Positions 28,787 to 38,735 of a DNA stretch of 64,000 nucleotides are shown here, in pieces. Below the pieces are notes generated by a model. That model saw only the letters and a list, made by a program, of their open reading frames with translations, searched no databases and was not told where the DNA came from. Origin of the DNA: Micromonospora sp. CB01531 (GTDB lineage: Bacteria > Actinomycetota > Actinomycetes > Mycobacteriales > Micromonosporaceae); the NCBI RefSeq assembly GCF_001905095.1, contig NZ_LWLS01000063.1:1-64000 (forward strand), written 5' to 3'. Made by a program: the position numbers and the translations under genes. Within the stretch, counting starts at the first letter, position 1, and the number at the start of each line of letters is the position of its first letter.

Positions 28787-29824
28787 CTGTCCGTCATCGC
28801 CTCACCACGAAGCGCCGCCCCACCCACGCCGCAGCGACGTCGCGGCGCACCCGCCACCGGCCTGGCCGTCGGGCTGCTGCTGCTCGGCACGGTCGCCGTG
28901 CTCAGCATCGCCGTCGGCGCGAAACCCCTGCCCCTCGCGGACGTGTGGCACGGCCTGACCGACCCCGCCTCCCCCGACTACGCCGTCGTACACCGGATGC
29001 GGCTGCCCCGTACGCTGCTCGGCCTCGTCGCCGGCGCCGCGCTCGGCGTCGCCGGCGCCGCCATGCAGACACTGACCCGCAACCCGCTCGCCGACCCCGG
29101 CCTGCTCGGCATCAACGCCGGCGCCTCCGCCGCCGTGGCCACCGCCACCCTCGCCCTCGGCGTCACCGCCCTGAACCAGCAGGTCTGGTACGCGCTGCTC
29201 GGCGCCGCCCTGGTCACCGTCGGCGTGCACGCCGTGGCCGGCGGCCGGCACGCCACCCCCACCCGGCTGGCCCTGGCCGGCGCGGCACTTAACGCCGCCC
29301 TCTACTCGTACGTCAGCGCGATCATGCTGCTCGACACCACGTCCCTGGAACGGCTGCGGTTCTGGACCGTCGGCTCCCTCGCGGGGGCGCGCACCGACAC
29401 CGTCCCCCAGCTGCTGCCCTTCGTCCTGGCCGGACTGCTGCTCGCCCTGCTCGCGGCCCGGCCGCTCGGCGCGCTCGCCCTCGGCGACGATTCCGCCCGC
29501 GCCCTCGGCGCCCGCCCCGGCCTGGTCCGGGCCGCCGTCGTCGCGGCCGTCACGCTGCTGTGCGGGGCGGCCACCGCCGCATGCGGTCCGCTCGTCTTCG
29601 TCGGGCTGCTCGCACCACACCTGGTCCGCGCCCTCACCGGCCCCGATCCGCGCCGGCTGCTGCCGTACTGCGCCGTGTTCGCCCCGGTGCTGCTGCTCAC
29701 CGCGGACATCGCCGGACGCGTGCTCGGCCGCCCAGGCGAACTCCAGGTCGGCCTGGTCACCGCCGTGCTCGGCGGCCCGCTCTTCCTGCACCTGGTCCGG
29801 CGCGGACAGCTGGCCCGCCCATGA
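28787..29824 (+). CDS. FecCD-family siderophore ABC permease, first subunit
   Basis: The 345-residue permease has about nine membrane helices and the family signatures RMRLPRTLLGLVAGAALGVAGAAMQ, TRNPLADPGLLGINAGA and GLLAPHLVRAL. No ATG or GTG precedes the conserved start. TTG 28751 touches the iron box, whereas CTG 28787 has GGAG six bases upstream. I therefore favour the rare CTG start and note TTG as the alternative. It is the first gene of the import operon and overlaps the next gene by four bases. Confidence 0.9.
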   Translation: MSVIASPRSAAPPTPQRRRGAPATGLAVGLLLLGTVAVLSIAVGAKPLPLADVWHGLTDPASPDYAVVHRMRLPRTLLGLVAGAALGVAGAAMQTLTRNPLADPGLLGINAGASAAVATATLALGVTALNQQVWYALLGAALVTVGVHAVAGGRHATPTRLALAGAALNAALYSYVSAIMLLDTTSLERLRFWTVGSLAGARTDTVPQLLPFVLAGLLLALLAARPLGALALGDDSARALGARPGLVRAAVVAAVTLLCGAATAACGPLVFVGLLAPHLVRALTGPDPRRLLPYCAVFAPVLLLTADIAGRVLGRPGELQVGLVTAVLGGPLFLHLVRRGQLARP

Positions 29825-30843
29825 TCGTGCTGCGCCTCCCCGGCGGGCTGTCGCTGCGCCTGCACACCCGCGCCCTGGTCGTCGGCGGCGCCGGCACGCT
29901 GCTCGCGGCGAGCCTCGCCGTGCTGGCCGTCGGCGCGGGCGACTACCCGATCAGCCCCGCCGAGGTGCTGCGGGTCCTCGCCGGCGGCGGCACCCCCGCC
30001 GAACGGTTCGTGGTCACCGAGCTGCGCCTGCCCCGACTCGCCACGGCACTCGCCGTCGGGGCCGCCCTCGGCCTGGCCGGCGCGGTGTTCCAGTCGCTGA
30101 CCCGCAACCCGCTCGGCAGCCCCGACATCCTCGGCGTCACCCAGGGCGCGGCCACCGGCGCGCTGGTCGTGGTCGTGCTCGGCGGCAGCAGCATCGCCCT
30201 CGGCGCGGCGGCCGCCGCCGGCGGACTCGCCAGCGGCGCGCTGCTGGCCGCGCTGGCCGGCCCGCGCGGTCTGACCGGCCACCGGCTCGTCCTGGTGGGC
30301 ATCGGAGTCACCGCGATCCTGACCGGCGTCAACGGGTGGCTGCTCACCCGCGCCCCGCTGACGGACGCCGCCCGCGCCGCGCTCTGGCTCACCGGCAGCC
30401 TGGACGGACGCGGCTGGGCCAACGCCCTGCCGGTGCTCGCCGCGCTGGCGGTGCTCCCCGCCGTGCTGCTCGCCCGCGCGCCGGCGCTGCGACTGATCGA
30501 GCTGGGCGACGACACCGCCGCCGCGCTCGGTGTCCCGGTGCGCCGGGTACGCCTGGCCGCGCTCGGCGCGGCCGTGCTGCTGGTCTCCCTGGCCGCGGGG
30601 GCCGCCGGACCGGTGTCGTTCCTCGCCCTGGCCGCCCCCCACCTGGCTCGCCGGCTGACCCGCGCCCCGGGACCGAACCTGCTGCCCGCGGCCGCCCTCG
30701 GCGCCGCCCTGCTGGTCGCCGCCGACCAGGTGGCACAGCACGCGGTCGGCGGCCATCAACTGCCCGTCGGGGTGGTCACCGGCGTGCTCGGCGGCGGCTA
30801 CCTGGCCTGGCTGCTCGCCAGCGAACGCGGGAGCCGGCGGTGA
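29821..30843 (+). CDS. FecCD-family siderophore ABC permease, second subunit
   Basis: The 340-residue permease forms the heterodimer partner of the upstream gene. It shows RLPRLATALAVGAALGLAGAVFQ, TRNPLGSPDILGVTQGA and the late AAPHLARRLTRAP segment that contacts the ATPase. The ATG at 29821 overlaps the previous stop in ATGA, and its own stop overlaps an upstream candidate start of the ATPase gene. Confidence 0.93.
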   Translation: MIVLRLPGGLSLRLHTRALVVGGAGTLLAASLAVLAVGAGDYPISPAEVLRVLAGGGTPAERFVVTELRLPRLATALAVGAALGLAGAVFQSLTRNPLGSPDILGVTQGAATGALVVVVLGGSSIALGAAAAAGGLASGALLAALAGPRGLTGHRLVLVGIGVTAILTGVNGWLLTRAPLTDAARAALWLTGSLDGRGWANALPVLAALAVLPAVLLARAPALRLIELGDDTAAALGVPVRRVRLAALGAAVLLVSLAAGAAGPVSFLALAAPHLARRLTRAPGPNLLPAAALGAALLVAADQVAQHAVGGHQLPVGVVTGVLGGGYLAWLLASERGSRR

Positions 30844-30872
30844 CCCGACCGGACGAGAAGGAGATCCGCACC

Positions 30873-31688
30873 ATGCGACCCGGCACCGCCCGGCTGGTCG
30901 GCGAGACGCTGACCCTCGTCTACGACCGGCGCACCGTCGCCGAGAACCTCACGGTGGCCGTTCCCGATCGTTCCTTCACCGTGATCATCGGCCCGAACGC
31001 CTGCGGCAAGTCGACCCTGCTGCGCGCGCTCGCCCGGCTGCTGCGGCCCACCCGGGGCACGGTGCTGCTCGACGGCGCCGACATCCACCGCCGCCCCGCC
31101 AGACAGGTCGCCCGTACGCTCGGCCTGCTCCCCCAGTCGGCGGTCGCCCCGGACGGCATCACCGTCGCCGAGCTGGTCGACCGCGGCCGTTACCCGCACC
31201 AGGGTCTGCTGCGGCAGTGGTCCCGCGAAGACGAGCGGGTGGTCGTCGAGGCGATGGCCGCCACCGGGGTGGCCACCCTGGCCGACCGCCCGGTCGACGA
31301 GCTCTCCGGCGGGCAGCGCCAGCGCGTCTGGATCGCCATGGCGCTGGCCCAGCAGACGCCCCTGCTGCTGCTCGACGAGCCGACGACCTATCTGGACATC
31401 GCACACCAGGTCGAGGTGCTGGACCTGTGCGCCCGGCTGCACGAGGAGCAGGGCCGAACCCTGGTGGCCGTGCTGCACGACCTGCACCAGGCGGCCCGGT
31501 ACGCCACCCACCTGGTGGCGCTGCGCGACGGGCGGGTGGTCGCGGCCGGCGACCCCCGCCGGATCGTCACCGCCGAACTGGTCGAGGAGGTGTTCGGCCT
31601 GCCCTGCCGGGTCATCGAGGACCCGGAGACCGGCACCCCGCTGGTGCTGCCGGCGGCCCGGCGCCGGCCGGCCCCGACGGCCGGCTGA
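30873..31688 (+). CDS. siderophore ABC transporter ATPase
   Basis: The 271-residue FepC-type ATPase has Walker A GPNACGKST, the Q-loop in GLLPQSA, signature LSGGQRQR, Walker B LLLLDEPTTYLD and the switch VLHDLHQA. It powers the two FecCD permeases. ATG 30873 has AAGGAG at the right distance; GTG 30840 would overlap the permease stop and add 11 residues, so it remains possible. Together with desE the three proteins form a complete importer. Confidence 0.94.
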   Translation: MRPGTARLVGETLTLVYDRRTVAENLTVAVPDRSFTVIIGPNACGKSTLLRALARLLRPTRGTVLLDGADIHRRPARQVARTLGLLPQSAVAPDGITVAELVDRGRYPHQGLLRQWSREDERVVVEAMAATGVATLADRPVDELSGGQRQRVWIAMALAQQTPLLLLDEPTTYLDIAHQVEVLDLCARLHEEQGRTLVAVLHDLHQAARYATHLVALRDGRVVAAGDPRRIVTAELVEEVFGLPCRVIEDPETGTPLVLPAARRRPAPTAG

Positions 31689-31777
31689 TCGACCGACACC
31701 CCGCGGGACCGCGCCCACCCACGTTGCTGCCGCCGACCTACGGGTAAGCGACCAGGGACCGGACCGAAGGAGGAGCG

Positions 31778-31996
31778 ATGGGACGCGATCCCGCCCAGAT
31801 GAAGACCGGTGAACTACGCAAACAGGCGGAGCGCGCCGGACTCGACAACATCGACCAGATGAACAAGAACGAGATGATCCAGGCGCTCGGCGGGTCGGCC
31901 AACGCCAACCAGGGCGGCGGCCAGCGGCAGAAGGACCCGCGCCCGCAGGGGGTCAGCCCGCAGGACTACAAGAAGATACCGGGCAACCAGACCTGA
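31778..31996 (+). CDS. small hydrophilic protein with a Rho-N/SAP-like helix pair
   Basis: The 72-residue protein has the N-terminal motif MKTGELRKQAERAGL-x3-DQMNKNEMIQAL, which resembles the helix-extended-loop-helix of Rho N-terminal and SAP domains that bind nucleic acid. The rest is Gly/Asn/Gln-rich and disordered. It has a strong ribosome site (AAGGAGGAG) and its own terminator, so it is a genuine, separately expressed gene. Its function is unknown. Confidence 0.82.
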   Translation: MGRDPAQMKTGELRKQAERAGLDNIDQMNKNEMIQALGGSANANQGGGQRQKDPRPQGVSPQDYKKIPGNQT

Positions 31997-32000
31997 CCCG

Positions 32001-32043
32001 TCGCCCCGGTGTCCCAGCCACCCTCGGTGGGACACCGGGGCGA
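32001..32043 (+). terminator. hairpin terminator after the SAP-like gene
   Basis: Perfect 16-bp arms (32001-32016 and 32028-32043) surround an 11-base loop, five bases after the stop codon. Confidence 0.85.
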
Positions 32044-32081
32044 ACTGGTTGGATCTTGCGCGCCCCGGTCACCATGGACGG

Positions 32082-32462
32082 GTGCTGCGCTTCGTACTGA
32101 ACCTGTTGTGGCTCGTCTTCGGTGGCGGCCTCGTCCTGGCCCTGGGCTACGGGGTGGCCGCCTTGATCTGCTTCGCGTTGGTGATCACCATCCCGTTCGG
32201 GGTGGCGTCGCTGCGCCTCGCGTCGTACGCGCTGTGGCCGTTCGGCCGCACCGTCGTCCCCAAGCCGGGCGCCGGGATCGCCTCCGGCCTCGCGAACGTG
32301 CTGTGGGTGCTGCTGGCCGGCTGGTGGCTCGCGCTCTCCCACATCGTCGCCGGCGTCGGCCTCTGCGTCACCATCATCGGCATCCCGTTCGGGGTGGCGA
32401 ACTTCAAGCTCGTGCCGGCGGCGCTCTGGCCGCTGGGCCAGGAGGTAGTCGACACCCCCTGA
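32082..32462 (+). CDS. YccF domain membrane protein
   Basis: The 126-residue protein contains two copies of the YccF unit, each ending in an ITIPFGVAS/IGIPFGVAN turn and a LALWPFG-like segment (SYALWPFGR and AALWPLGQ). It has four membrane helices. Function is unknown. Family members start with RFVLNLLWLVFGG, which fits GTG 32082; TTG 32049 would add 11 residues. The first half of the terminator of the preceding gene ends 38 bases upstream. Confidence 0.87.
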   Translation: MLRFVLNLLWLVFGGGLVLALGYGVAALICFALVITIPFGVASLRLASYALWPFGRTVVPKPGAGIASGLANVLWVLLAGWWLALSHIVAGVGLCVTIIGIPFGVANFKLVPAALWPLGQEVVDTP

Positions 32463-32486
32463 GCACGCTCGACCCAGTCCAGATCG

Positions 32487-32528
32487 CGTATGTGGCGGCA
32501 TCCCATGCCTGGGATGCCGCCACATACG
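32487..32528 (+). terminator. 42-bp perfect palindromic hairpin after yccF
   Basis: Two 19-base arms (32487-32505 and 32510-32528) pair perfectly around TGCC. It lies 25 bases after the stop codon. It is unusually long and perfect for a terminator, and there is no T tract. Confidence 0.75.
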
Positions 32529-32615
32529 GTTGGTCACTACCGCCAGCGCATCCTAGGAGGCTGGCTTGCTGGCAGACCGCTTGGTTGCCCGAATGGCCTT
32601 CGGGTTTCCGATGGC

Positions 32616-33434
32616 ATGGCTACGGTCGGAGCAGTGGGCGCTCATATCGGGGTGATCAAGGCACTCAAGGCGGATCCCACCATGTCGGGGCTGCGCCGGT
32701 CACTGGAGGCGTACTACGGCGACCCGGCCCGGGACGCGGCGATGGACGCCTTCTACGCGCGGTTCGTCCGCCCCGGCGACCTGGTGTTCGACGTCGGGGC
32801 GCACGTCGGCGACCGGCTCGGCAGCTTCCGCCGCCTCGGCGCCCGGGTGGTGGCCGTCGAGCCCCAGCCGCTCTGCGTCCGGGCGCTGCGCGCGCTCTAC
32901 GGCGACGACGACCGGGTCATCGTGGTCGAGGCCGCCTGCGGGGCGCACGAGGACCGGGTCCGGCTGCACGTCAACTCCGCCAATCCGACCATCTCCACGG
33001 CCTCCCCCCAGTTCGTCCGAGCGGCGGCCGGCGCCGGGGGCTGGGCGCACGAGACCTGGGACGCCGAGATCGAGGTCGCCACCACCACACTCGACCGGCT
33101 CATCGCCGCGCACGGCGTACCGGCCTTCGTGAAGATCGACGTGGAGGGGTTCGAGGACGTCGTGCTGGCCGGCTTGAACCAGCCGCTGCCGGCACTGTCG
33201 TTCGAGTTCACCACGATCGCCCGGGAACTGGCCCCGCGCTGCCTCGATCGGCTCACCGGGCTCGGGTTCACCCGGTTCAGCGTCGCGCTCGGCGACGAGA
33301 TGGGCCTCGCCCTGCCGGACTGGCTGCCGGCGGCGGAGGTGGCGGCGTACCTGTGGGCGCTGCCGCACGAGGCCAACTCCGGCGACGTGTACTGCGTGTC
33401 CGAGGACCACCGCCGGCGCCGGGGCACGCCGTAG
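32616..33434 (+). CDS. FkbM family methyltransferase
   Basis: The 272-residue SAM-dependent O-methyltransferase shows motif I VFDVGAHVGDRLGSF, the acidic loop VAVEPQPLCVRALR and the family-typical VKIDVEGFEDVVLAGL. FkbM enzymes methylate hydroxyls of sugars or natural products; no substrate is indicated, and the gene stands alone. ATG 32616 is the first plausible start but lacks a ribosome site; GTG 32634 is an alternative. The frame upstream runs through the hairpin and is not coding. Confidence 0.87.
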   Translation: MATVGAVGAHIGVIKALKADPTMSGLRRSLEAYYGDPARDAAMDAFYARFVRPGDLVFDVGAHVGDRLGSFRRLGARVVAVEPQPLCVRALRALYGDDDRVIVVEAACGAHEDRVRLHVNSANPTISTASPQFVRAAAGAGGWAHETWDAEIEVATTTLDRLIAAHGVPAFVKIDVEGFEDVVLAGLNQPLPALSFEFTTIARELAPRCLDRLTGLGFTRFSVALGDEMGLALPDWLPAAEVAAYLWALPHEANSGDVYCVSEDHRRRRGTP

Positions 33435-33603
33435 GCCGAGCGCGCCGATCGGGCGGCCGGAGGACATCGAAGCTGCTCAGCGGGCTGATCCTTGCGGCAC
33501 CCCACGCCGGCGCGTGAGCCACTTTTTTAATCTTTTGAACTTAGCCATGTTTCGTTACCTGGCCGTGATTGACGTGACCGGCGCCACTTCGATTCACTGC
33601 GAT

Positions 33604-33627
33604 GCAACCGGTTCCGCAACCGGTTCC
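33604..33627 (+). promoter_or_regulatory. tandem LacI-type operators upstream of the lacI-like gene
   Basis: The 12-base unit GCAACCGGTTCC occurs twice in direct tandem (33604-33615 and 33616-33627). Each contains the palindrome AACCGGTT with the central CG typical of LacI-family operators. The pair lies 39 bases before the GTG of the regulator and so is probably its autoregulatory site. Confidence 0.7.
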
Positions 33628-33665
33628 GGAATACCCGCCTCACCTCTGCGACCCGGGAGCGTCAC

Positions 33666-34736
33666 GTGCCGATCACCATCGCCGACGTCGCGGCCCGGGC
33701 GGGGGTGAGCAAGACGACCGTCTCCCGGGTGCTCAACGGCAAGGGCGAGGTGCACGTCCGTACCGCGGACCGGGTCCGGGCCGTCATCAACGACCTGGGG
33801 TACGTGCCGAGCGCCCGCGCGGTCGGACTCGCCCGCGGCCGGACCGGGGTGGTGGGGATGCTGGTGCCGGCGCTGACCTGGCCATGGATGGGCGAGGTGC
33901 TGCAGGGTGCCGTCGACATGGTGGAGAGCGCCGGCTACGGGCTGTTGCTCTTCACCTGCAACCGCGGCGAGGAGTCGCTGCGGCAGTTCGCCTCGCAGGT
34001 CTCGGCGAAGTCGTTCGACGGGCTGCTGGTCATCGAGCCCGAGGGCAGCCTCGACTACATTGCCGAGCTGCACGGTGGTGGCCTACCGGTGGTCCTCATC
34101 GACGACCGCGGTCATCAGCGGCCGTTCCCGTCCGTGGCCACGACCAACCGCAGGGGTGGCGAGTCAGCCGCGCGCCACCTGCTCGAACTGGGTCGGCGCC
34201 GGCCACTGGTGATCAAGGGCTGCGAGGAGTTCGGCTGCACCCAGGAGCGGCTGGCCGGATTCGTCGCGGCGTACGAGGCCGCCGACCTGCCGCTGGATCC
34301 GCGGCTCGTGGTCGAGGGCGACTTCACCTTCGACTGCGGCAGCCGCGCCGTCCGGGGGCTGACCGAGGCCGGCATCGACTTCGACGCCGTCTTCGCCCAC
34401 AACGACCTGTCGGCCGGCGGCGCCCTGCAGGCGATCCGCGAGGCGCGGCGCCGGGTCCCGGAGGATGTCGCGGTCGTCGGTTTCGACGACGTCCCGTACG
34501 CGGCGCACACCGAACCACCACTGACCACGGTGCACCAACCGATGCGCGAGATGGGAGAGGCCGCGGCCCGGATGCTCCTGTCGTACTTCGAGGGTGTGCC
34601 GCTGCCCGACACCCCCCGCGTCATTCCCACCACCCTCATCGTCCGCGGCTCGACCGGAGCGCCCGCGCCGGCCGACCGCCGAGCCGTCGGGCCGCGCCGG
34701 CCCGTGCCGGAGCCGTTCCAGCAGCAGATCCGCTGA
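33666..34736 (+). CDS. LacI family transcriptional regulator
   Basis: The 356-residue repressor has the N-terminal helix-turn-helix and hinge ([20 protein letters not shown], then the hinge near residues 47-57), and a periplasmic-binding-like sugar domain with [13 protein letters not shown] and [12 protein letters not shown]. The start is GTG 33666 behind GGGAG. It stands first in a sugar-import locus with a beta-glucosidase, so the inducer is probably a beta-glucoside such as cellobiose; this is inferred from neighbours. Confidence 0.92.
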   Translation: MPITIADVAARAGVSKTTVSRVLNGKGEVHVRTADRVRAVINDLGYVPSARAVGLARGRTGVVGMLVPALTWPWMGEVLQGAVDMVESAGYGLLLFTCNRGEESLRQFASQVSAKSFDGLLVIEPEGSLDYIAELHGGGLPVVLIDDRGHQRPFPSVATTNRRGGESAARHLLELGRRRPLVIKGCEEFGCTQERLAGFVAAYEAADLPLDPRLVVEGDFTFDCGSRAVRGLTEAGIDFDAVFAHNDLSAGGALQAIREARRRVPEDVAVVGFDDVPYAAHTEPPLTTVHQPMREMGEAAARMLLSYFEGVPLPDTPRVIPTTLIVRGSTGAPAPADRRAVGPRRPVPEPFQQQIR

Positions 34737-34740
34737 CCCC

Positions 34741-34765
34741 GGCGGGACGTCCCGCACGTCCCGCC
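34741..34765 (+). terminator. hairpin between the lacI-like gene and the binding-protein gene
   Basis: A 10-bp perfect stem (34741-34750 with 34756-34765) and a 5-base loop start four bases after the stop. The overlapping 14-bp palindrome GCGGGACGTCCCGC (34742-34755) could instead be an operator with a central CG. Either reading separates regulator and transporter expression. Confidence 0.55.
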
Positions 34766-34828
34766 GCGGTGACGCACACCCCGCTCCGCCGACGAACCCA
34801 CCGAACCCACCACGACCGGGAGGAACAC

Positions 34829-36508
34829 ATGCGCGTCAGACGCAGCCTCGCTCTCGCCCTGGCGAGCGTGACGGCGTTGGCAACGCTCGCCGCCTGCGGC
34901 GACAGTCCGAACGCGAACAAGAACAAGGGCCAGGCGGCCACCGTGCTGAACGCCGGCATGCCGAACGGCCCGCAGGCCGAGAACCACAATCCGTTCCTCA
35001 CCACCTCGGCCGCTGCCTCGCTGGGCTACCGCTGGCAGATCTACGAGCCGCTGATGATGTGGAACCCGGTCAAGCCGAGCGACCCGATGAAGCCGTGGCT
35101 GGCCAGCAAGGCCGAATGGTCGCCGGACTACACCTCGGTCAAGGTCACCATCAGGGACAACGCCACCTGGTCGGACGGCCAGAAGCTCACCGCCGAGGAC
35201 GTGGCGTTCACCTACAACCTGGTCAAGAAGTACCCGGCGCTGAACGACCAGGGTGTGCCGTACACGGACGCGACGGCGAGCGGCAACGAGGTCACCATCA
35301 AGATCGCCAGCCCGCAGTTCGTCAACCAGCAGAAGGTCCTGTTCCGGGTGCCGATCGTCCCCAAGCACATCTGGGAGAAGATCAGCGACCCGACGACCGA
35401 CCCCAACAAGCAGCCCGTCGGCAGCGGCCCGTACACGCTGAAGTCCTTCACCCCGGCCACCACGACCCTGACCGTGCGGGACGGCGGCTACTGGCAGGAC
35501 CTGCCGAAGGTCAAGGAGCTGCGCTTCACGTCGTACACCGACAACAGCGCGCAGACCACCGCCCTGGCCAACGGCGAGTCGGAGTGGAGCTTCGTCTTCA
35601 TCCCCAACTACCAGGCCGTCTTCGTCGACAAGGACCCGGCCCACCACAAGGTGTGGGCGCCACCGGTCCTGGGCATCCACGGCCTGTACGTCAACACCAC
35701 CAAGAAGCCGTTCGACGACCCGGTGCTGCGCCGGGCGATGAACATGGTCATCGACCGCGAGGACATCTTCAACACCGCCGAGGCCGGCTACTTCCACCCC
35801 CTCGTGAAGAGCGTGACCGGTCTGCCCAGCCCCGCCGGTGACACGTTCATCGCTGCCGAGTTCAAGGGCCAGGAGCACAAGGTCGACGTCGACGGCGCCA
35901 AGGCGCTGCTCACCGGCGCCGGCTACCAGCTCGACGGCAACACCCTCAAGGACAAGACCGGCAAGCCGGTCAAGCTGACCCTGACCGACCCGGCCGGTTG
36001 GTCCGACTACCAGACCAGTCTCGAGATCGTGCGGGACAACCTGTCCAAGATCGGTATCTCGGCCACGGTCGACAAGGCCAACCAGGACGCCTGGTTCCGC
36101 AACGTCGAGCAGGGCAACTTCGACGCGACCTTCCGGTGGACCGAGGGCGGCGCCACGCCGTACGACATCTACCGGACCATCATGGACGGCTCGCAGCTGA
36201 AGCCGATCGGCACCGCCTCCCCGGCCGGCAACTTCGGCCGCTTCAACAACCAGCAGGCGACCGATGCCCTGCGGTCCTACGCCAACGCGACGGACGAGGC
36301 CGCCCGTACCGCCGCGATGAACACGTTGCAGAAGATCTTCGTCGAGCAGATGCCGATGATCCCGGTCGGCGCGGACAACATCGGTGGCGCGTACAGCACG
36401 AAGAACTGGACCGGCTGGCCGGACGACGCCAACCCGTACGGCGCGCTGCAGCCCACCCAGCCCAACGCGCTGGACGTGGTCCTGCACCTCAAGCCCGCCG
36501 GCAGCTGA
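34829..36508 (+). CDS. ABC transporter substrate-binding lipoprotein, SBP_bac_5 (Opp/Dpp type)
   Basis: The 559-residue protein has a lipoprotein signal with lipobox LAAC and Cys23, then the cluster C binding fold: [46 protein letters not shown] and [15 protein letters not shown]. This fold carries peptides or oligosaccharides. The neighbouring GH1 enzyme and LacI regulator favour a beta-linked oligosaccharide. The start is ATG 34829 behind GGGAGG. A strong hairpin follows, which would allow more binding protein than membrane components. Confidence 0.92.
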   Translation: MRVRRSLALALASVTALATLAACGDSPNANKNKGQAATVLNAGMPNGPQAENHNPFLTTSAAASLGYRWQIYEPLMMWNPVKPSDPMKPWLASKAEWSPDYTSVKVTIRDNATWSDGQKLTAEDVAFTYNLVKKYPALNDQGVPYTDATASGNEVTIKIASPQFVNQQKVLFRVPIVPKHIWEKISDPTTDPNKQPVGSGPYTLKSFTPATTTLTVRDGGYWQDLPKVKELRFTSYTDNSAQTTALANGESEWSFVFIPNYQAVFVDKDPAHHKVWAPPVLGIHGLYVNTTKKPFDDPVLRRAMNMVIDREDIFNTAEAGYFHPLVKSVTGLPSPAGDTFIAAEFKGQEHKVDVDGAKALLTGAGYQLDGNTLKDKTGKPVKLTLTDPAGWSDYQTSLEIVRDNLSKIGISATVDKANQDAWFRNVEQGNFDATFRWTEGGATPYDIYRTIMDGSQLKPIGTASPAGNFGRFNNQQATDALRSYANATDEAARTAAMNTLQKIFVEQMPMIPVGADNIGGAYSTKNWTGWPDDANPYGALQPTQPNALDVVLHLKPAGS

Positions 36509-36520
36509 CCCACCGACACC

Positions 36521-36554
36521 GCCTCCCCGGTCGGCCACGGCCGACCGGGGAGGC
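36521..36554 (+). terminator. hairpin after the binding-protein gene
   Basis: Perfect 16-base arms (36521-36536 and 36539-36554) meet around two bases, realistically a 15-bp stem with a 4-base loop. It lies inside the transporter operon and probably attenuates or stabilises transcript ends. Confidence 0.8.
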
Positions 36555-36624
36555 CTACTCCCACGTTCGCAACGGTCACCGCGCACCCCTCGGTGACAGA
36601 CACCCCGAAGACAGGAAACTCGGC

Positions 36625-37751
36625 ATGACGTTGAGCGAAAGCACGGCGGCGCCGGTAAACGAAGTGGTGCTGGAGGCCGTCGGCCTGACCAAGCATTTCC
36701 CCGTCCGCAGACGGCTGCGCGACCTCGTCTCCCGGGCGCCGGCAGCCGTCCACGCCGTCGACGACGTATCGTTCGCGCTACGCCGTGGCCAGGTGACCGC
36801 GCTGGTCGGTGAGTCCGGATCCGGCAAGTCCACGGTGGCCCGGCTGCTGGCCCAGCTCTACCGCCGCACCGCCGGCGACGTCCGGCTGCACGGCGTGTCG
36901 ACCCGGGTCCACGGCGGCCGGGCGTTCCGGTCGTACGTACGACGCGTCCAGCTGATCCTGCAGGACCCGTTCGCGTCGCTCAACCCGGTGCACACGATCC
37001 GCTATCACCTGAGCCGGTCGCTGCGCATCCACGGCAACGCCGGCCGCACCGCCGAGGACCTGGACCGGGCGCTCGCCGATCTGCTCACCCGGGTCAGCCT
37101 CACGCCGCCCGAGCGCTACCTGGACGCGTTCCCGCACGAGCTCTCCGGCGGTCAGCGGCAGCGCGTCGCGATCGCCCGGGCGCTCGGCGCCGCCCCGGAG
37201 GTGCTGCTGGCCGACGAGCCGGTCTCCATGCTCGACGTCTCGATCCGCCTCGGCGTGCTCAACCTGCTGCGGGACCTCAAGGAGCGGCTCGACCTCGCCA
37301 TCCTGTACATCACGCACGACATCGCGTCGGCCCGGTACTTCGCCGACGAGACGATCGTGATGTACGCCGGCCGCATGGTCGAGGGCGGCGACAGCGAGAC
37401 GGTCACGCAGCGCCCGGCCCACCCGTACACCCGCCTGCTCATCGAGTCGGCACCCGACCCCGACAGCATCACCGGCGCCGCAGCCGCCACCGCACACGAC
37501 CGGGGCGACGGGGAGCCGCCGAGCCTCATCCGGCCGCCGGCCGGCTGCCGGTTCCACCCGCGCTGCCCGCACGCCATGCCCCGCTGCTCGGTCGACCTGC
37601 CGCCCCGGCTGGAGATCGCCGACCGGCCCGGCCACTGGGCGGCGTGCTGGCTCTACGACCCGGCCACCGTCGCCGCCGAAGACGCCGGTGCCGTCCCGCC
37701 GCCCCCGGCGTCGGCCCTCGGGGACGGCACCGCCACTTCGGGGGAGAGTCG

Positions 37752-37755
<4 letters not shown>
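36625..37755 (+). CDS. Opp/Dpp-type ABC transporter ATPase (first)
   Basis: The 376-residue ATPase has Walker [22 protein letters not shown], signature LSGGQRQR, Walker [13 protein letters not shown] and switch YITHDIAS. The C-terminal Opp signature with cysteines ([14 protein letters not shown]) is characteristic of oligopeptide-type transporters. It follows the binding-protein terminator and overlaps the first permease gene by four bases. Confidence 0.93.
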
Positions 37756-38732
<977 letters not shown>

Positions 38733-38735
38733 ACG

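Noticed and set aside
33602..36508. 968-codon frame joining the lacI region to the binding protein
   Set aside because: The true start is ATG 34829 with a ribosome site and a lipoprotein signal; the upstream part is an out-of-frame reading of the LacI gene.
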